This document shows, one piece after another, positions 23,716 to 36,366 of a stretch of 64,000 nucleotides of DNA (position 1 is its first letter; each line of letters starts with the position of its first letter). The stretch is from positions 11,780,001 to 11,844,000 of the forward strand of contig NC_091053.1 of the NCBI RefSeq assembly GCF_963966145.1, written 5' to 3'. The stretch comes from Tenebrio molitor (Eukaryota > Arthropoda > Insecta > Coleoptera > Tenebrionidae). The position numbers were made by a program, and so were the translations under genes. Below the pieces are notes generated by a model. It saw only the letters and a program-made list of their open reading frames with translations, was not told where the DNA came from and did no database searches.

Positions 23716-26200
23716 TATACATATTATGTAAAAACCTAATTTTTGTAAACACTATTAAATATATTGAATTTAAATGCTGCTTAATTTTTTTCAGAATTGC
23801 AATAAAGAAAACTTTTTAATTTTGAATTAAATTATCTCTAGGTGTCAAATTTAGGTTGATACTTACTCGTACGTGAAATAGATATGACAACATTGGACGG
23901 GTGCGAGAAAAGTGTTAACGTTAAATTGTTTAAAAGTGTATGAAGAATTGAATAAAAAAAGTGAAGAATTTTGGCACAATGTGTATAAGAAAAAAAATCA
24001 TGAAGTGAGGAAGTAAATCCAGCAAGAGAAATAAAAAGAAAAGATTTTTCACGCGTCTGAATGTTATCTTGCCAAACTTCTACGTTGTTAAATATAAAAT
24101 ATGGGCGCAAAAATTCCCACAACTAATAATTTTTAATCGATATTTACAACAAAGTCGACGGTAACATCATTCTTTCATAATTTTTGTATAATATACGAGA
24201 TTTAAACTGGTTTGGTTTGATTTAAACTTATTGTGTGGTTTCAAAACTGTAAACGTGATTCATCCCTTACATCTCTTCACAAACATTAAAAAGCGCCGAG
24301 TAGATTAAGATCGGCATCTATTGAATCAGAGACAGGAATAATTTGTCGCATCATAGTATAAAAAGTAATCAAAAAGAAAACAAATCAGAGCAGGCATTGC
24401 AAATTAACGGTCATGTCGTAGTGGAATTCTATGTAAATAAACATTCAATTCATAGAGGTAGACAATTTTTGGTCTCAAATGCTACTTCTTTATAATAAAT
24501 CATCCCTCATGACTTTTAGATGTTGGAATTATAATTGTGCATTTTATAATTATTTATAATTATAAGTATTATCTGATAATGGAGAAAATCTATAAAATAA
24601 AGTAAGAATGGGTAATTTACCAACTTATTACCAAACGCGACGTCACTGATAAGCAGATATTTTTCGGTGAAATGTCAAAAAAACGTCAGTTTTAAAGCAA
24701 CGGTGTTGAAGTTAACCGTGAAAAAAGTTTCCTGTAATTGTAAGCAACAATTATCGCAGAATAAGTGCTAAAATGAGTTCTCCATTGAAGATAAAGCATT
24801 AACTAATTAATTGATAATAGATTTTTCGAAAGGTAGGCAACCAATAAAACGACAATCAAGTATACATATGTGTACGATTAAGCTAAAACAAACGTTTCGA
24901 TAAAACAAAAGATGAGGTAGCACGCTTGATTTGCCTCCTTGTAGATCACTCTGAAAGAAGATGAAGGTTAGAATATTTATAGACTACCTCTAGCGATCCA
25001 CCTTAAATAGATTGAATTTTAATGAATGAAAACGTAGAATAACCCTCGATTTGACTTTTTACTCTCTCCCCAAATTCTCTTTTTGATTCTTCTTTTCCGT
25101 TTTCATCCTCAATGATTTGATCGATTCTGTTTTCTTTTCGATTCTACTAGACACTCAGCAGATTTTTCTCTCAACACTTGATCCAACTTCAATAGGTACA
25201 AATAATTCTCTTTCAACTACCAATCAGAAAAGTTACAATGTCCCAAGAGCATTTTACTCTGTGAAAACAACATCAGAAAATAAGTGTGCAACGCAATGTA
25301 TGCCCAGTGTTCAAACAACATTTTGCAGTCAGTGTCAATAGCTCCGACCTAATAAATTACGACTAGTTTCCGTACTAGGATTAATTGTTGTTTGCTGTTG
25401 TAAAAAAACCTTGAGGCTCTTTGTAAACACGATTGTTGTGTGTAATTTGTCAATGGATTTTATTGCGCCAAATTAATTTTATAGAAATTTTAGCTAATAA
25501 ATTATTTCGTAGTGAACACGGTGAGCAGCAGTGATGGTCACTGGGTCACGCGATTGGAGCTTTGACACAAGTAAATGTAACAGTGAAGACAAACAATTTA
25601 GGAATAATAAAATATTTCAGTACGGTCCTGTTTCCTATATGCATATGCATATCTGTCGGTGATAATGACTTATAAGCCGATAAACGGTGAAACATCACTC
25701 GCTAAAATGACGTCGATTCGTTACGGCTACTTTACATATTGATTCCTTCTTTTAACACTTAAAAATACCGTCTTCTGATCAGTATTACGATAAGGGGACT
25801 AATTAATTTAATATTTCGAAGATGATAGATAATTATGCTGATAATTAATTTCTACGAAAGGCTTACATCTGCAATTAACTGAATGCCCTTTTTAAAATAT
25901 TCCAAGATAAAGAAGGTGAATAATTGTCTACCTCTTCATTTAAATAATTGCTTATTACTATACTCGTTATATTTGCATTTATGTACCTTTAATTACGGTA
26001 CTAAAATTAAATAAATTAGTTGGTCGATAAATTGCGCCGTGTTTTATTCTTCTTTATTAACGGTGATAACGCTTCAGTAAGCTCGTTGTTGTTTTTGCTA
26101 AATTCCTACCGCAACCAAGAATACACTTGCAATTGAAAACAAACACTTCACAATTTCAATTAAAAATTGTTTTATCTAACATTTTTCAATTTTTTTTTTA
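23716..26200. other. AT-rich non-coding region, no gene recognised
   Basis: Short frames at 23838-24122 (minus) and 25117-25341 (plus) have no recognisable domains. Confidence 0.5.
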
Positions 26201-26202
26201 TT

Positions 26203-26563
26203 ATCTACTTTACAATTTAATTTTTTATTTTTCTATTCCACACTTTCTCCCTTCCATTCATGCGTTTTCTCCTTTCCGGATATTTTTCCCGTCAAAATTT
26301 CATTGGTATCATACAAGGGTCTACCTTGATCCCTCTACTTAACATGTAATTTTTAATTTTCTCTCTTCTATTCCTTTCAAAAATTTCAAAAATTTTCTTA
26401 CGTCAAAATTTGGTTGATGTTATCCAAGGGTCCATCTTGACCCTCCTACTTTACAATTGAATATGTTGTCTTTCTATTTCATATTTTCTCTCTTCCATCC
26501 ATTCCTTTTCAAGATTTTTTCCGTCAAAATTTTAACCCAATGGTCCGTCTCGACCCCTTTACT
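26203..26563. repeat. Tandem repeat, three units of about 110-130 bp
   Basis: Each unit has a TTTACAATT-like start, TTTCTCTCTTCCATCCATTC-like centre, CCGTCAAAATTT and a CAAGGGTCCATCTTGACCC-like end. Units start near 26203, 26334 and 26444. Confidence 0.85.
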
Positions 26564-28290
26564 ACTCACCGATCTACACCCTTTTCTTCTTTCGCACACT
26601 CACGACTCACTAGTGAAATCTTAACGATTACTTAAAACCTCGGCTCCAGTAGACCATCACTCCTCTGCACACACACGTTAACAAACCATTCATTCTGGGC
26701 ATCTCAGAATTATCAATTTTACCATATTACCATACACAGTGGCGTCCCCATCTAATTTTCCAAATAAATTTCATTTGGATCGTGGTGACAAATTAGTAAT
26801 TGGAAATGAGCGAGTACGTCGCGTAATGAATAATTATTTCTGTTGGGCAATTACTCTAAACCGGTTTATAAATTTTCGAATTAAAATTAAATTAAATTCC
26901 ACCAAAAAAGTGATTAGCGCTTTTATTGCTTAATTAACGGTCGTGGGGCTGCAGATTGTGAGTTTTTATCGCTTCGTGATTAATGAGTAATTAAATTTAG
27001 TCCTGTTGTTATTTATCGTGGAATTTTTTCGTTGCACACAATGAATACGGAATCGGTTATTGTGTTTATGTAATTAAGATTAAAAATCTTTATCGTAATT
27101 AAGAGCGTTAGAAGTGAGGTGAAGATCGTGAATTGTAACAATTGAGTGTGAGTCATTACTTAATATCTGTACAGTACAATAGCTTTCATTTTATTGTGCG
27201 CTTTTTTTTTAGTGTTACTCACTACAAAACTTACATTACCATTTTTTTTCAGTACCATTTGATATGGTTTATAAATTAAAACAAAACACATTTTTTGCTA
27301 ATTAGGTTAATTTAAATTGTTACATCTACCGGATGTGGAAATAAACGAGAAAAAGTTTTTTTCCGTTTTCCGTATGAACGAGTGAAATTTCCTCGATTTA
27401 TTTCATTTCTGGTCGCAATTAGAAATTTTCCTCATTTCCTCACTGGTCTAGTTTGAAGATGTCATTTTTGACAGTTCTCGTGTGGTGTTGGCAACATTGG
27501 TTACGAACAATCATTTGGCGTCTTAAATGTCATTTTGACAGTTAGAACATTAAAATTTTCTTCTTGTTCTTCTTCCCACCGGGATACTTTCGTTGATCTT
27601 ATAGAAACGTTCTGCAATAAGTTATGAAGGATACGATTACGGTAGTGGTGCACTCGGCCATTCTTCTCTGGCTCGTAAAATAAAAGAAGATTAAGATGGG
27701 AGATTTGTTCTGGAGGTGAACACAATGCAAACAGTTCACCGATGTGTTCGCCACACATAACTTGATTACTTGCAATTTTCACTTAATTGATGTCAGGAAG
27801 GATTCTCACGCGGCTTCTGCCCCATCTTTGTGTATTAACTAATTAGTGTTTGTGTTCTGGTTGCGACTCATCATCACGCACGTTCAATTCATCAGACAGA
27901 TGACTCTCCTTCGGCTACTCACCGTGCCCATTATCCGCTATGACCGGCTACTATTTTCAAACACACACTAAATTGTTTCTATTATGCCGGGGCAGTTAAC
28001 AAGAATCCGGTGCGCCGCCTCAAATCCAATCACCGTGACCGAGGAATATCCACAATGTCTTCAATCAAAATTGTGCCGCCGCCGTGGTCGGCTTCTTCAG
28101 GTTTGAATTCACGTTGGGGAATTGGGGATTAATTGGAGTTTGACGAAGTGCGTGTTCTTGCCGTCACACGGGATCTCAAGCGGGGTTAGATCTGTAAGCG
28201 GCGGTGACGATTCCAAGTGATGTCCGCTTCCGCAAAAGTGTTTTTCAGTTCGACTCGATTGATAAAAGTGAGTTTCGCTTAAAGAAGAAA
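26564..28290. other. Non-coding region, no gene recognised
   Basis: AT-rich to about 27.8 kb, then moderately GC-rich (27.88-28.25 kb) without an identifiable exon. Confidence 0.5.
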
Positions 28291-28299
28291 CAAATCTGT

Positions 28300-30200
28300 T
28301 AGTTTCTGTACTTTTTTTGTTTATAAATTGACCGATGAAGGAAGTCTTCCAAGATATTTAAAGGTGCCTTACGTTTTTTATCCCAAGTTGCTTTTCTTCA
28401 GAAGGTTTCTTTTGAGTTTATTTTTGTTTACAGAAACAACTCTTCAAAATACCTTCATCTGTCTGATTTCCACAAACATCTGACACTTTATTTAAGTTTA
28501 GTTAAGTTTTATACAGGGTGTTTTTGAAAGTTGTGCAGAAATTTTAACCACAAGCTACTGGCTTCATGTAGAACTCGGAAAAAATATTTAAAAAGTTCTA
28601 TGTCAAAAAATAAAATGACATTTATTTTTTGAGCTACAATTTTTTTAAATTGTTTTTAGTTGTCAGCCTACAACCCCGTAGGTAAAATTTCAGCACATTT
28701 TAAAAATATACCCTTGTTTATCATGTTTTATAAAATGTACGTCAATGCGAAGTAACCTATAGGAAATATGCTTCAAAACAAGGAAACCGCATTGCTGTAT
28801 GTTTTATAAAATATGATATACAGGGTGTATTTTTAAAATGTGCCGAAATTTTACCTACGAGGTTGTGGAACAACGTAGAAGACTAAAAGCAATTTAAAAA
28901 AATTGTAGCTCAAAAAGTAAATGTCATTTTATTTTTTGACATAGAATTTTTTAAATATTTTTTCCGAGTTCTACATGAAGCCAGTAGCTCCTGGTTAAAA
29001 TTTCTGCACAACTTTCAAAATCACCCTGTATAGCTGTTTATTATGAAAAAACCAGTTTAAGTCCATCTTTCTATTTCTTCCTTCTGAGGTTCTGCTTATT
29101 CTCAGAGATAAATCTTCAAAGTATCTTCATCTATTTGATTACTACGAACGTGTAACGCTTTATTTACGTTGATAGGGTCATTTAATCATCATTTTGGTTT
29201 TCTCCAGACCTTTCTTATGAAGAACTTAGTCTAAATAGAGATTTTTGCTACATTCTTTTATTTATTTTTTTCACAATGATACAGTCGTTGAAATACCATT
29301 ATATTCTTCTTCAGCTATTTGACATAAAGAATCAGGTTTAGAGCCCCATTTCTGATTTTTCTCTTGAACATCCTTTTCTTTCTTTGTTTGTATAGTATTA
29401 TCATCTGTTTCATTTTCACAAACATCTAACTCTGAATTTTTCTTCTCTTAATTCACATTACCATTGAATTTTCATTTTCTTTTCTCCATCTGTTTCTTGT
29501 GAAAAATCAAGTTTGAATCCAGCTTTGTTTTTTTCTTTTGAGCCTCCTTTTGTCCACAAAACATCTTCATCTGTCTGATTTGCACAGACGTCTAACTCTT
29601 TATCTACGTTGATGTAGTTATGGAATTATCATTCTCTTCTTCAATAGTTGTTTAGGTATTATGAAGAACAAAATCTAAATCTACCTTTCTATTTTTTCAA
29701 TTTGATCTTCTTTTTAGTCACACAGGCAAATCTCCAAAATATCTTCATCTGTATGATTTCTACGTCTCCTCTTTGGTCACACTAATAATGTCATTGAATC
29801 ATCATTTTCTTCTTTAATTATTTCTTGTGCAGAACCAAATCTAAATCAAGCTCTCTGTTTCATTCTCTCCAGCTTCTTTTCGTTCGCATTAGCAAAGTTC
29901 CACGATATCTTCATCCACTTGATTTTTACAAACAGCTAACTTTTTATCCACGTCGATATAATCATTGAATTTTCATTTTCTTCTCCATCTGTTTCCAATG
30001 AAGAACCAAGTCTAAATTCATCTTTCTGTTTCTTTCTTTTGAGTTTGTTTTTTTTTCGCAGCAAGAACCTTCAAAATATCTTCGTCTATCTGATTTTTAC
30101 AAATGTCTAACTCTTCATCCACATTCAAAAGTCATCGAATTATCATTTTCTTCTTCTCTCAGCTGATGTTCTTGACGGTAGTTTTTAAAAATCACTGAAT
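28300..30200. repeat. Diverged tandem array, about 170-bp period, interrupted
   Basis: The motif TATCTTCATCTGTCTGATTT and the following ACAAACATCTAACTCTTTAT recur near 28457, 29131, 29401, 29565, 29742, 29908 and 30080. Between them lies GAAGAACCAAGTCTAAAT. The array is split by the foldback element at 28514-29028. Confidence 0.8.
28514..29028. mobile_element. Foldback element, 515 bp, inserted in a tandem array
   Basis: TA-flanked. The left CAGGGTGTTTTTGAAAGTTG is mirrored at the right. The arms pair almost throughout: 28514-28720 against 28821-29028. The middle has a second small dyad around TGTTTTATAAAAT. An internal CAGGGTG copy at 28821 shows that each arm resembles a complete small element. 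Confidence 0.88.
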
Positions 30201-30970
30201 TTTTGTTGAGTATCTTTCTTTTCTTTCACATTATCTCCCCCCTTATAACAATCCACATCAGTAAAAATGCACTTATCAGATTTTATTTTATTTTGTTATT
30301 GTATTCTTTTCCTTGTTCCATCTTCTATCTTCACATATGGCAACATATTAATTCTTACCTTAATTTTTTGTGTCGCTGGAGGCATAGATTTCTTTTCATT
30401 AATGTCACCAAGTATCTTATTTAATTTATTAATCTTGACACTTTGCTTCTTATAAAATGTAGACATTTTTAACTAGCGTCCAATTTTTTCCACTCTCAAT
30501 TAAATTAATAATTAAAATGTGCATTTGGTGCTGACTCGCTTCTTAAATTTATTTCCTTGTAATTACAGTAATAAAAATTAAAAAGGTGTTTTCATAATGC
30601 AGTTTCTTTTTTTTGCGCAACTTAATTAAACGTGGAATTAAACACTTTTTTGGGAAATCGTGGTTAACCAAGCATCTAATAAATATTTATAATTTTCAAG
30701 AATATTATATCTTAATTACAGCCAAAGCAGGAAGTAATAATTTTGAAGATAATTATTACATCACATTCATCAAATATATAATGCATATTCACGAGAATTA
30801 ATTTTTTTTTGTGATGGAATAAACTTTGTAAACGTTTCGATAGTCATGGAACATGATTCTTCACACTTTCAGTATCTACACCCGTTTAGTCGCACATACC
30901 AGGCGATCAGGTAAAGTTATTGGTGACACGTGACCCGTTGGTGACCAATGAGGAGCAAGCGTTAGTCACC
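30201..30970. other. AT-rich non-coding region, no gene recognised
   Basis: No coding potential recognised; overlapping short hydrophobic frames near 30.2-30.45 kb are composition artefacts. Confidence 0.5.
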
Positions 30971-30976
30971 GTCAGA

Positions 30977-31153
30977 AATATTCGGTGTTCATTTAAATTT
31001 CCGGTCAAAGTTGGCGTTGAAGAGTCGATTGCGAACGCACTATGGATTACGTAGTACGTAGTTTAAATCTTACGTTTTTACACGAGTGGTGCGTTCACAA
31101 TCGACTCTTCAACAACAACTTTGACCGGAAATTTAAATGAACACCCGATACAT
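30977..31153. mobile_element. MITE of the GGCGTTGAAGAG family, copy 2 (compact)
   Basis: About 177 bp. The arms run from GGTGTTCATTTAAATTTCCG through AAAGTTGGCGTTGAAGAGTC to CGAACGCAC, with a mirrored right arm ending GAACACCCGATACAT. This is the cleanest copy of the full-length terminal repeat. Confidence 0.9.
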
Positions 31154-31359
31154 ATCTTACGTAACTAATCATAAGTGCACTTTCTTTTTTTTTATTTAAA
31201 CATGCTTTAATTAAAAAGGAGTGCAGACTAAGCGAAAATAGTTTTCTACTTTCCATTGTAATTATTATTACGTAATGTAATGTAGAACAATTAAAAATTA
31301 TATTATTTTCTACGTAATACGTGTAACATCGCAAATAATGTTATAATAATGAGTTCATT

Positions 31360-31406
31360 ATTTATTTTTATTATAATTTTAATAATAATAATAATTATTA
31401 TTAATT
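31360..31406. repeat. Palindromic AAT/ATT tract
   Basis: ATTTTAATAATAATAATAAT then TTATTATTAATT. A short simple-sequence hairpin. Confidence 0.7.
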
Positions 31407-31449
31407 CTTGAAATAGTTAAAACACGTGAAAGCACTAATTATAATTCAA

Positions 31450-31525
31450 CTGGGGAAGTTAAGCAACGTTGGTGGTTTTTAGTATTGGATGGTGAGCCAG
31501 CGGCCTCGATGCTGTGTCCCTTGGA
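31450..31525 (+). ncRNA. 5S-rRNA-like relic, second copy
   Basis: TGGGGAAGTTAAGCAACGTT followed by TTAGTATTGGATGGTGAGCC matches the 3' two-thirds of 5S rRNA including the box C region. It lacks a recognisable 5' third and a pol III T-run at the expected place. It lies between an AAT tract and the Bar 3' end. Too diverged for a working 5S gene. Confidence 0.55.
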
Positions 31526-31609
31526 GGCAAATAGATATTTGAACTGTTATATTGATTAGGGAGCAGGTGTTGAATGAAAGAATTTGGTGGTAATAAAAAC
31601 TTAAAATCC

Positions 31610-31615
31610 TTTATT
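31610..31615 (-). promoter_or_regulatory. Candidate polyadenylation signal of the Bar gene
   Basis: Minus-strand AATAAA about 300 bp beyond the stop codon, followed by T-rich sequence. It is the first canonical hexamer I see downstream of the TGA. Shorter or longer 3' ends are possible in this AT-rich DNA. Confidence 0.4.
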
Positions 31616-31912
31616 CTCTATTTTCTAATAATAACATGAATAAAGATACTCATCGAGCAAAATAAAACGATTACAACGAGAGTGCAATCCGGATAATAAG
31701 TTTCAGACATATACACGTACATCTCGGCGGTGGAACCGCCGCCTCTATGCCACTGATCAGTTCAACTCGAAGCCCTTACGACATCTCTAATTACAAAAAT
31801 CGTCCATCATGTCTCTATCAATCTACACAACACGTAAAAGCGCGAAATAAATAACAAGTCCAGCTATAGTACACTTTATATCACAATATCAAAGTCCCGG
31901 TCGCCGCCGCCC

Positions 31913-32354
31913 TCAGACGTGGATGGTGTCCTCGTCCTCCGACGGCGTCCTCCTGCCCCCGGACCCGGGCGATCCGGGGTCGAGTGGGGTGTCGGGACTC
32001 GGACTGCGCGGCGACGGCCCCTCCGCCGTCTGGTTCGAGTAGTAGCTGGACAAGGTGCTGAGCGAGCTGCTCGCCGCCAACGAACCCAGGTGGGCGCTGG
32101 GTCCCGGCATACCCAACCCCATCCCAGGCGGGTAGAGCCGGTACGGCAGCGGCTTCTGCAGAGTGGCAGCCGCGGCCGCCGCCGCCTGCCGATAGTAGAT
32201 GTCCGCAGCGCTGGGGGCGGCGGTCGGACCGGCGGTCTGAGGCGGGTACCAGCAGCCGTAAGGCGGCGCCCCGTACAGCCGCTGGAAGGCGGCGTAGTTG
32301 CCCGCCTCGGCGAGGAGCTCCAGCCCGACGGCGGTCTGCCGCTTCCACTTCGTC
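31913..32354 (-). CDS. B-H1-like (BarH): Bar-class homeobox transcription factor, last coding exon
   Basis: Seen: the minus-strand exon starts after a CAG acceptor (revcomp of 32355-32360) and its first base completes an Arg codon begun in the upstream exon. It encodes 146 residues and ends at TGA (31913-31915). Residues 1-7 (TKWKRQT) finish the homeodomain. LELLAEAGNYAAFQRLY (about residues 11-27) is the conserved Bar C-terminal motif. Then come DIYYRQ plus an Ala run (about 51-63), an LQKPLPYRLYPPGM stretch, Ser-rich sequence, and a Pro/Ser/Gly tail ending in acidic SEDEDTIHV. Family knowledge: BarH proteins are nuclear DNA-binding factors acting in eye, sensory-organ, leg and neural patterning. 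The exon is GC-rich against AT-rich flanks. Orthology to B-H1 versus B-H2 cannot be resolved, because many insects have a single Bar gene. Confidence 0.95.
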
Positions 32355-33467
32355 CTGAGCAAAAAGAACAAAACGATAATGATAATAATAACAACAACAA
32401 TGAAAAAATTAAGCAACGGTAGTTATGGTTAATAATCGGACAGGTGGCTTAACAGAAATATCCCTAATGACTATTAAATCAAGACTCTTCTTCACAATTG
32501 CTGCAAAAAGTCTAGACCTGTTCTTAAAGAGATACTTTTACAAGAAATAATAAAAATAATAATAATGGTGATGAATACGTATTAATATGAAACCAGTGGG
32601 CCAACTATGATTCTGTTGAAAGGAATTTAAGCAGATTAGGTGTTAGATTTGCATTTTTCCAAAAATCGCTAATCGACCTGACCAGACACGAATCTAGAAC
32701 GATCTTGATTTGTTTTGGATGCGAAATTAATTATTTAGACACACAAATTCGTGTAATTTGATCTGTTAATAGTGCGCCGGAGCTGCGGCATCCGAGAAAT
32801 GTAGAAAATCCACCTGAATAACGATAATTTCATTCATGTATTCCCATAATAAACACGAATAAAAATGTTAAATGTTTTTTAATGACGCTTGGAATACGTA
32901 ACATTTCTTAATATCACAAAAGCGTGTTGCAACTCCTATTTCAACGGATAATTTACATGTAATTGGACGTGTGTGCGAATTTAGAACCGGACACGGCCAT
33001 AAATATGAATCGACCCTCCAAGAATTTTCCGTGCGGTTCAGATCCGGCCGTCCGACTGGCGTTCGACGCCCGTAATATCGTTCTCTAGTGGTACGAGGCA
33101 TTAGCAGGTTCACCGAGAGCGCATATCACATAGACATGACACGACATTTTAGAACCACCGTTACGTCAAAAGAAACGCAATGACCCACTTCCAAGCGCCG
33201 CATTTTATTCAGATTCCTGCGTTTTGCGCAGCAACATCTTCCCCGCAACACGGATGAGCAATTAATATGATTTATCACCGATCCGGGAAGGTTTTATACA
33301 GCAGACGTCAACTTTTTAATTACGCACATGCTGTATAATTGATTGTACTGTAGAACTTCTGCAGCTTCCGCTCCGGCAAAGCGCCAAGAAAACCAATCGA
33401 CAAATTAATTGCGCAAAAGAAAACACAAGAGATGTGCAGTTGACTATGAATAATAATAATGATACGT

Positions 33468-33524
33468 CCTTTCAGGATATACTGGAGCGTCTCCCCGACG
33501 AGACATCACGGGCTACCTGAAAGG
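33468..33524. repeat. Small hairpin between two AAT-rich tracts
   Basis: CCTTTCAGG (33468-33476) pairs with CCTGAAAGG (33516-33524). AAT-rich tracts lie on both sides (33449-33462 and 33544-33565). Confidence 0.55.
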
Positions 33525-36098
33525 ATGTTGAGACGAAAGAAAGAAATAATAGTAATGATAATAATGCTGCGTGGAGGCAGCGCGCAAGCGAGCTTCCAGT
33601 GAAGCATCCACGTTCTGATTTTTTCCCGTCAATTATTCCACCATCATCGAACAGTCGTTGGGTTTTTGTGTTGGTCGCGTTAAATCGCTCCTCCGCAATG
33701 CCATTCCCTTTTTTTGTTTGGTTAATGTGGAGAAAAATTTCCATCCGTTATGTGGAGTAATGATATTGCGATAGTAAACGATCCAGAACCATTGAACCGG
33801 TGACGGTGTGTAGTTTTTGGCATTCCGGAGCGACATTAAGATCAGGCGAACACAAAAGGAAAAAATGCGTACGATAGGAAAAGAAAGAAACCCGACCACC
33901 GCTCTAATGTGATTATAATACATGTGCATGTGGTAATATCATATGAAATGACTCCCATTACGGCATATTAGCGTATTGTTGGTAGTCCGTGGGGTCGGAT
34001 CGTATTTATTACACTCCACTACTTTCGTAAACGTTACAGGTATCGCGCAGTCATTTGTCAACTGGTCCAAGATTTATTATGAGAAATGTACAATGAGGAG
34101 GTAGGACAATGGTTCGACAAGTTTTTACGAGTGCCAAGGGGTGTAACGACCCTGGCTGGGAGCGCCGACTATCAAGAGATGATTCTTCACGAGAAGATTA
34201 CCAAACGTCGCAATATTTTGTCTTCTGGCGTTTTTGCAAAATTTTTGACAACTTTGGAATTGAAGGTGATATTGGGAGAATGAAGATAACAATGGCAAAG
34301 TGGGAGACTGGACATGTTCCTCAATCAAAGGAGTTATCTAGTAGATTAAAAATAATAGACTGAAGTTACTTCCTGAAGAGGAGTCAAGGATCGAGAGAAA
34401 GAAGAATGATGATAATAATAATAATAATAATGATAGTTGGTGGTGTGGTTCCTCCTTTCCGTCGGTGATTCACCGTCACCAATTCTGTGTAACCGCTTTG
34501 AAAAAGGGCAAACACGGAACGAATTAGCTTAGAGGTACATTGACATGGAAGAATGGAAGGCGCTGTAGAAAAACAGCATCGCGTCCAATGGATATTTACT
34601 GGAGTAGTGGTAGAAAATTGTTGTTTAAACACTGTTCAGTTTTTTCCTTGGAAGAAGTGTCCGCGAGCTCCGATAAATTTTAATAGCATATCAATGAAAA
34701 GTGTATCGTCACGAAAAAAGTCCAATATTTAAAATAAATAGATTTCTTGCGGCTGGCGTACGCTGTCCGCACCAGAGTGGCATTCCACCCGTCCAACAAA
34801 AGACGAATTCTCATGCCTGCTTAAAAGCTATTGGCCACATTAGTCATGCCGCTTCTTGCCCCGTCGACAAAGCAAATATTCGCCGAACTGTTTTACGCTG
34901 ACGGAACACCGACTTATTGTTTTTGGCCGGAGCGGCTCGACTGTGTAAACATTTTCCATTAAAAGACAAACATGATCAGCACGAGCGATCTCACCAAAAA
35001 ATTCGACCACTAGATGGAATCCGATGCTTCCAGGAAATTAACGAGATGCGGAAAATTAATGCCGGGTCGAGGCAAAAAACAAAATGGCGACGGTTTTTGC
35101 GATAGCCATTGAAGTAGTGCGACGTAATCGTCTCTCGTTGCCATTGCACAATAAGAAACATGAAGTGTAGAGATAGGTACAAGCTAATTCAATAGGGCCA
35201 AGTTCGGAACAAAACAAATCCCAACTAGATGCACCAGTGTCTCTTTTGATATTTTTGCTGGTAATACAATCATTAATTGTGTGTAAGCAACGCTGAAGAG
35301 GTCAGTATTTGGATGGGACGCCGAGAATACTCTCTTTTCTCACTTCGTTGATTAATTACTTGCTGGAAATGGCAAGAATCGATATGTGGTGATGATGATA
35401 ATAACAATAATGATAGATCAGTTTGGTAGAACATTTCTTTGTCAAAATTTTTGCTCGACCTTCTAGATCGCTCCCGTCTCGTGGTCTTGTTGTTCGCTTT
35501 GGCGCAATTACGTCCAATTATCGCCGCCGCCGGCAAATGCAGCGCTACCAAATTAAAACGTAATTTTGTTGGTGGAGGTAATCGTCACCTATCAACTATC
35601 AGAGGAGTATGAATGGCTTCTGTCCGTTGATCCGATCGATAATGAGTAATCCGGCCGGCGGTTCTCTAACACATAATGTTATTAACAGACGAGGGCGGCC
35701 CTCCGAGTCTCACTCTTCTCTTGGTAATTGTTTGTCGGCGCCTCGATGCCAAGTCAGCACTTTTGCCCGACAATTAGGTGACTAAATGATTTCAAACAAT
35801 GGGGAGGCCTTCGACGAGCCCCAATTCGAAAATACCCACTCGAGGATTTTTTTCTTCAGTTCAGAGAAACAAATCAACTGTATTTTCATTTTTAAATACT
35901 AATAATAATAATAAGAAGAAGAAGAATCTTTCATTGATTGAAAAGTCTGCTTGAAAAGAAATTGTGCGCTACCTACTAATAATAATAATGAGCAAATTTC
36001 AGTGTAAAAATTGGACGTATGGCAAAATAAATGATATTAAAAAAATATATGGTGCTTTGAAAAGAATTGTCATTACTTGTTAGAAATATCTGTAATCT

Positions 36099-36122
36099 GG
36101 CCTGATTGCCGTGTCACCTGGT
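36099..36122 (-). repeat. Dispersed CGGCCTGAATACCG motif, copy 4
   Basis: TGGCCTGATTGCCGTGTCAC; only the core is conserved. It follows (AAT)n tracts at 35.9-36.0 kb. Confidence 0.45.
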
Positions 36123-36366
36123 GTGTAAAGTTTTCCAGTATTTTGACTAAAAGGAAAAATGTGATAGTTTTGTTAGGAAAACAGTTGTGAAAAATAAAAC
36201 TACATACAAATTGTCGTATTATGTATTCGCATGCGTCTTTATTATTTTGCAATGACATCGTTGAGATTTTGCATGCATAAATTATGTAGAAAATGCAAAT
36301 TTCCTGTGTGAATCTGCATTGACTCTTAACCTTGTGCATCTGCATTTACATGGTACTAAAATAATT

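Larger units (their letters stand above)
32500..36366. other. Bar intron, 3' part: no exon recognised
   Basis: Mixed composition. AAT-type microsatellites lie at 34405-34434 and 35900-35925 (the latter ending in AAG repeats) and short AAT runs near 35980. Frames at 33.5-35.5 kb show no domain. Confidence 0.55.

Noticed and set aside
31876..32422. Long frames on the plus strand and in other minus frames over the last Bar exon
   Set aside because: Arg/Pro/Gly-rich shadows of the GC-rich Bar coding sequence.
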